Shown here piece by piece: positions 62,701 to 64,000 of a stretch of DNA of 64,000 bases. The position numbers and the translations under genes were made by a program. Under the pieces are notes generated by a model. That model saw nothing but the letters and a program-made list of their open reading frames with translations. It was not told where the DNA came from and made no database searches. Origin of the DNA: Dasypus novemcinctus (taxonomy: Eukaryota > Chordata > Mammalia > Cingulata > Dasypodidae); NCBI RefSeq assembly GCF_030445035.2, contig NC_080673.1, positions 36,948,365 through 37,012,364 on the forward strand. The letters run 5' to 3'. Within the stretch, counting starts at the first letter, position 1; every line of letters starts with the position of its first letter.

Positions 62701-63170
62701 CCCACCGCACACGCGGCCGTGGCGATCACGCTTGCTCTCTCCCGGGTCTACTTGCTCAACAGGCTGGGAGCTACGCGACCTGTCCACGGAAACCAGATTC
62801 CCGGTGATTCTCCGAAAGATTCCAGCAGTTCTCTCCTTTATCTCTCCCCTGTATCTCCTGGTATCTCTTTTTGATGACCCCAAAGGAACCCTTGCAGTTC
62901 CTTACCCTACTTCGACTTCTTTTTAGAACCCCTCCGCTTCCCTGCACTGAAAGACTGAAAAAGAAAGTAGCTGCCAAAACGGACCATCCTGAGGTCACAC
63001 CGGGCCGGGGTCCCTTGGCAGCTTGTGGCTCTCGCTTTCCCACAGGTGTCGGGAGCCTGAGGCTGCTCTACCGGATGCTTGCTGCTTTTTGCCTCCGGCC
63101 GAATGCAGGCAAAGGGTAGGATTACCAGGCGGAAACCTGCTGGTGGAAACCCGGCTCTGCGCTGAGTCCC

Positions 63171-64000
63171 ACCCACTATGTCCAGACTAGGACAGGGGAA
63201 CTGAGTCCAGGCCTCTCAAACCGCCCAATCGCCATCCCAGAACCTACTGTGAGGAGGCAGTAGAGTTAGGCGATGGGGGCAAGAGAAGCAAAGAAGAAAG
63301 AGGGAAGGGACCTGAGGAAAATGTGGCCCAATTTAAAAACAATACAAAACAAAACATGTCTCATTCACTTTGCAATGATTTTTTTAAAAAAATGTAATTT
63401 CTGACTTGCTTGCCTTAGTTAAAAACACCAACATTTCTGCTGAGAAGTCGATAGTTGATAACTGTATAGGTGGTTTTCTTGTCCTGGGTCTCAGGTTTGA
63501 AGACAATGGACTCCTTTGCTGATGCATTTCCATGGCTGCAGGGCATTTACAGCTTTTGAGTAAGATTCTGATTTCTACTGGTTGCTTGGTTGAGTATACT
63601 TAGTTCTATTTGTTCTTACATATTTTTTTTCAGCACAGAGAAATAAATTCTGAAATTAATGTTTTTGAGTTGCCTTTCTGATTTTTAAAAAAATCTTATG
63701 CCATTTAATTGTGAATTCACAATTAATCTTGATCATTCTGTGATCCTTCTTCAAACGTAGGAACGTTAAGACAAATTGTCTACGATTTCCTCCATCCCAT
63801 ATATATTCTCCCAAAACCCATTTAATCTAGTCCCATGTTAGACTCATCATATTTGAGAAATCTTCCTCACCTTGCCTATAATGGGGAAATGTAGTCGGAG
63901 AGAAAATAAAAAGGTCTTTAAGCCAGAAACATCCAGAAAGAACAATAGAAATTCAAGTAGCCACACAAACAAGAGGTATTAGTATAAATTAAAGGTTCAG
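63171..64000. other. Upstream flank of GUCY1A1, no feature recognised
   Basis: Composition returns to AT-rich past the CpG island. I see no exon, SINE or LTR here. Confidence 0.6.

Larger units (their letters stand above)
61560..63170. promoter_or_regulatory. GUCY1A1: CpG island and probable GUCY1A1 promoter region
   Basis: Base composition switches abruptly from AT-rich to GC- and CpG-rich over about 1.6 kb, the only such region in the window apart from young SINEs. It contains a GC box (GGGGCGGG, about 62637-62644), no evident TATA box, a strong minus-strand donor at 62535/62534, and the decamer minisatellite. This is typical of a housekeeping-like CpG promoter; the direction is inferred from the downstream minus-strand gene. 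Confidence 0.75.

Noticed and set aside
62230-62883. 217-codon minus-strand and 196-codon plus-strand open frames in the CpG island
   Set aside because: GC-rich DNA lowers stop frequency. The translations are low-complexity, rich in Gly/Pro/Arg/Ser, with no recognised family, and they overlap on opposite strands.

Overview
This is a window of mammalian nuclear DNA: AT-rich, intron-dominated, full of interspersed repeats, with one CpG island at the right end. Several tRNA-derived SINEs resemble the armadillo/sloth (xenarthran) DAS-type families, and the best guess is an armadillo such as Dasypus novemcinctus. That species call is inference from remembered repeat families. The window holds one recognisable protein gene, GUCY1A1 (formerly GUCY1A3), the alpha-1 subunit of the nitric-oxide-stimulated soluble guanylate cyclase, on the minus strand.

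The GUCY1A1 coding sequence was rebuilt exon by exon from splice sites and phases: 36330-36584, 32128-32189, 28491-28549, 26376-27085, 23953-24438, 19979-20122, 15491-15645 and 7164-7365. Together they make 2073 nt including the stop, a 690-residue protein with no frameshift or internal stop. The exons carry, in order, the H-NOX-like N-terminus, the PAS-like region, the signalling coiled coil and the class III cyclase domain. A 5' untranslated first exon ending at a strong donor (62535) is predicted inside the CpG island (about 61.56-63.17 kb). A 25.8-kb first intron separates it from the exon carrying the ATG.

Layout: 0-6.5 kb is downstream flank (L1-type 3' ends, an LTR, L2, a SINE). 6.6-36.7 kb is the gene body with its coding exons. 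36.7-62.5 kb is intron 1, packed with SINEs, LTRs, MIR, hAT, L1/HAL1, L2 and a CR1/L3 fossil. 62.5-64 kb is the promoter and upstream flank. The most unusual structure is a GC-rich minisatellite at 61700-62180: arrays of 11, 9 and 12 exact 10-bp units, each preceded by the same 51-bp segment, inside the CpG island and apparently just inside intron 1. Other points of interest are a perfect 24-bp palindrome in intron 6, a G-quadruplex-type G tract in intron 3, a MIR split by a young CpG-rich SINE, and an L1 split by an LTR.

No tRNA, rRNA, CRISPR or bacterial-type feature was seen, and no second protein gene. No novel molecular system is claimed.
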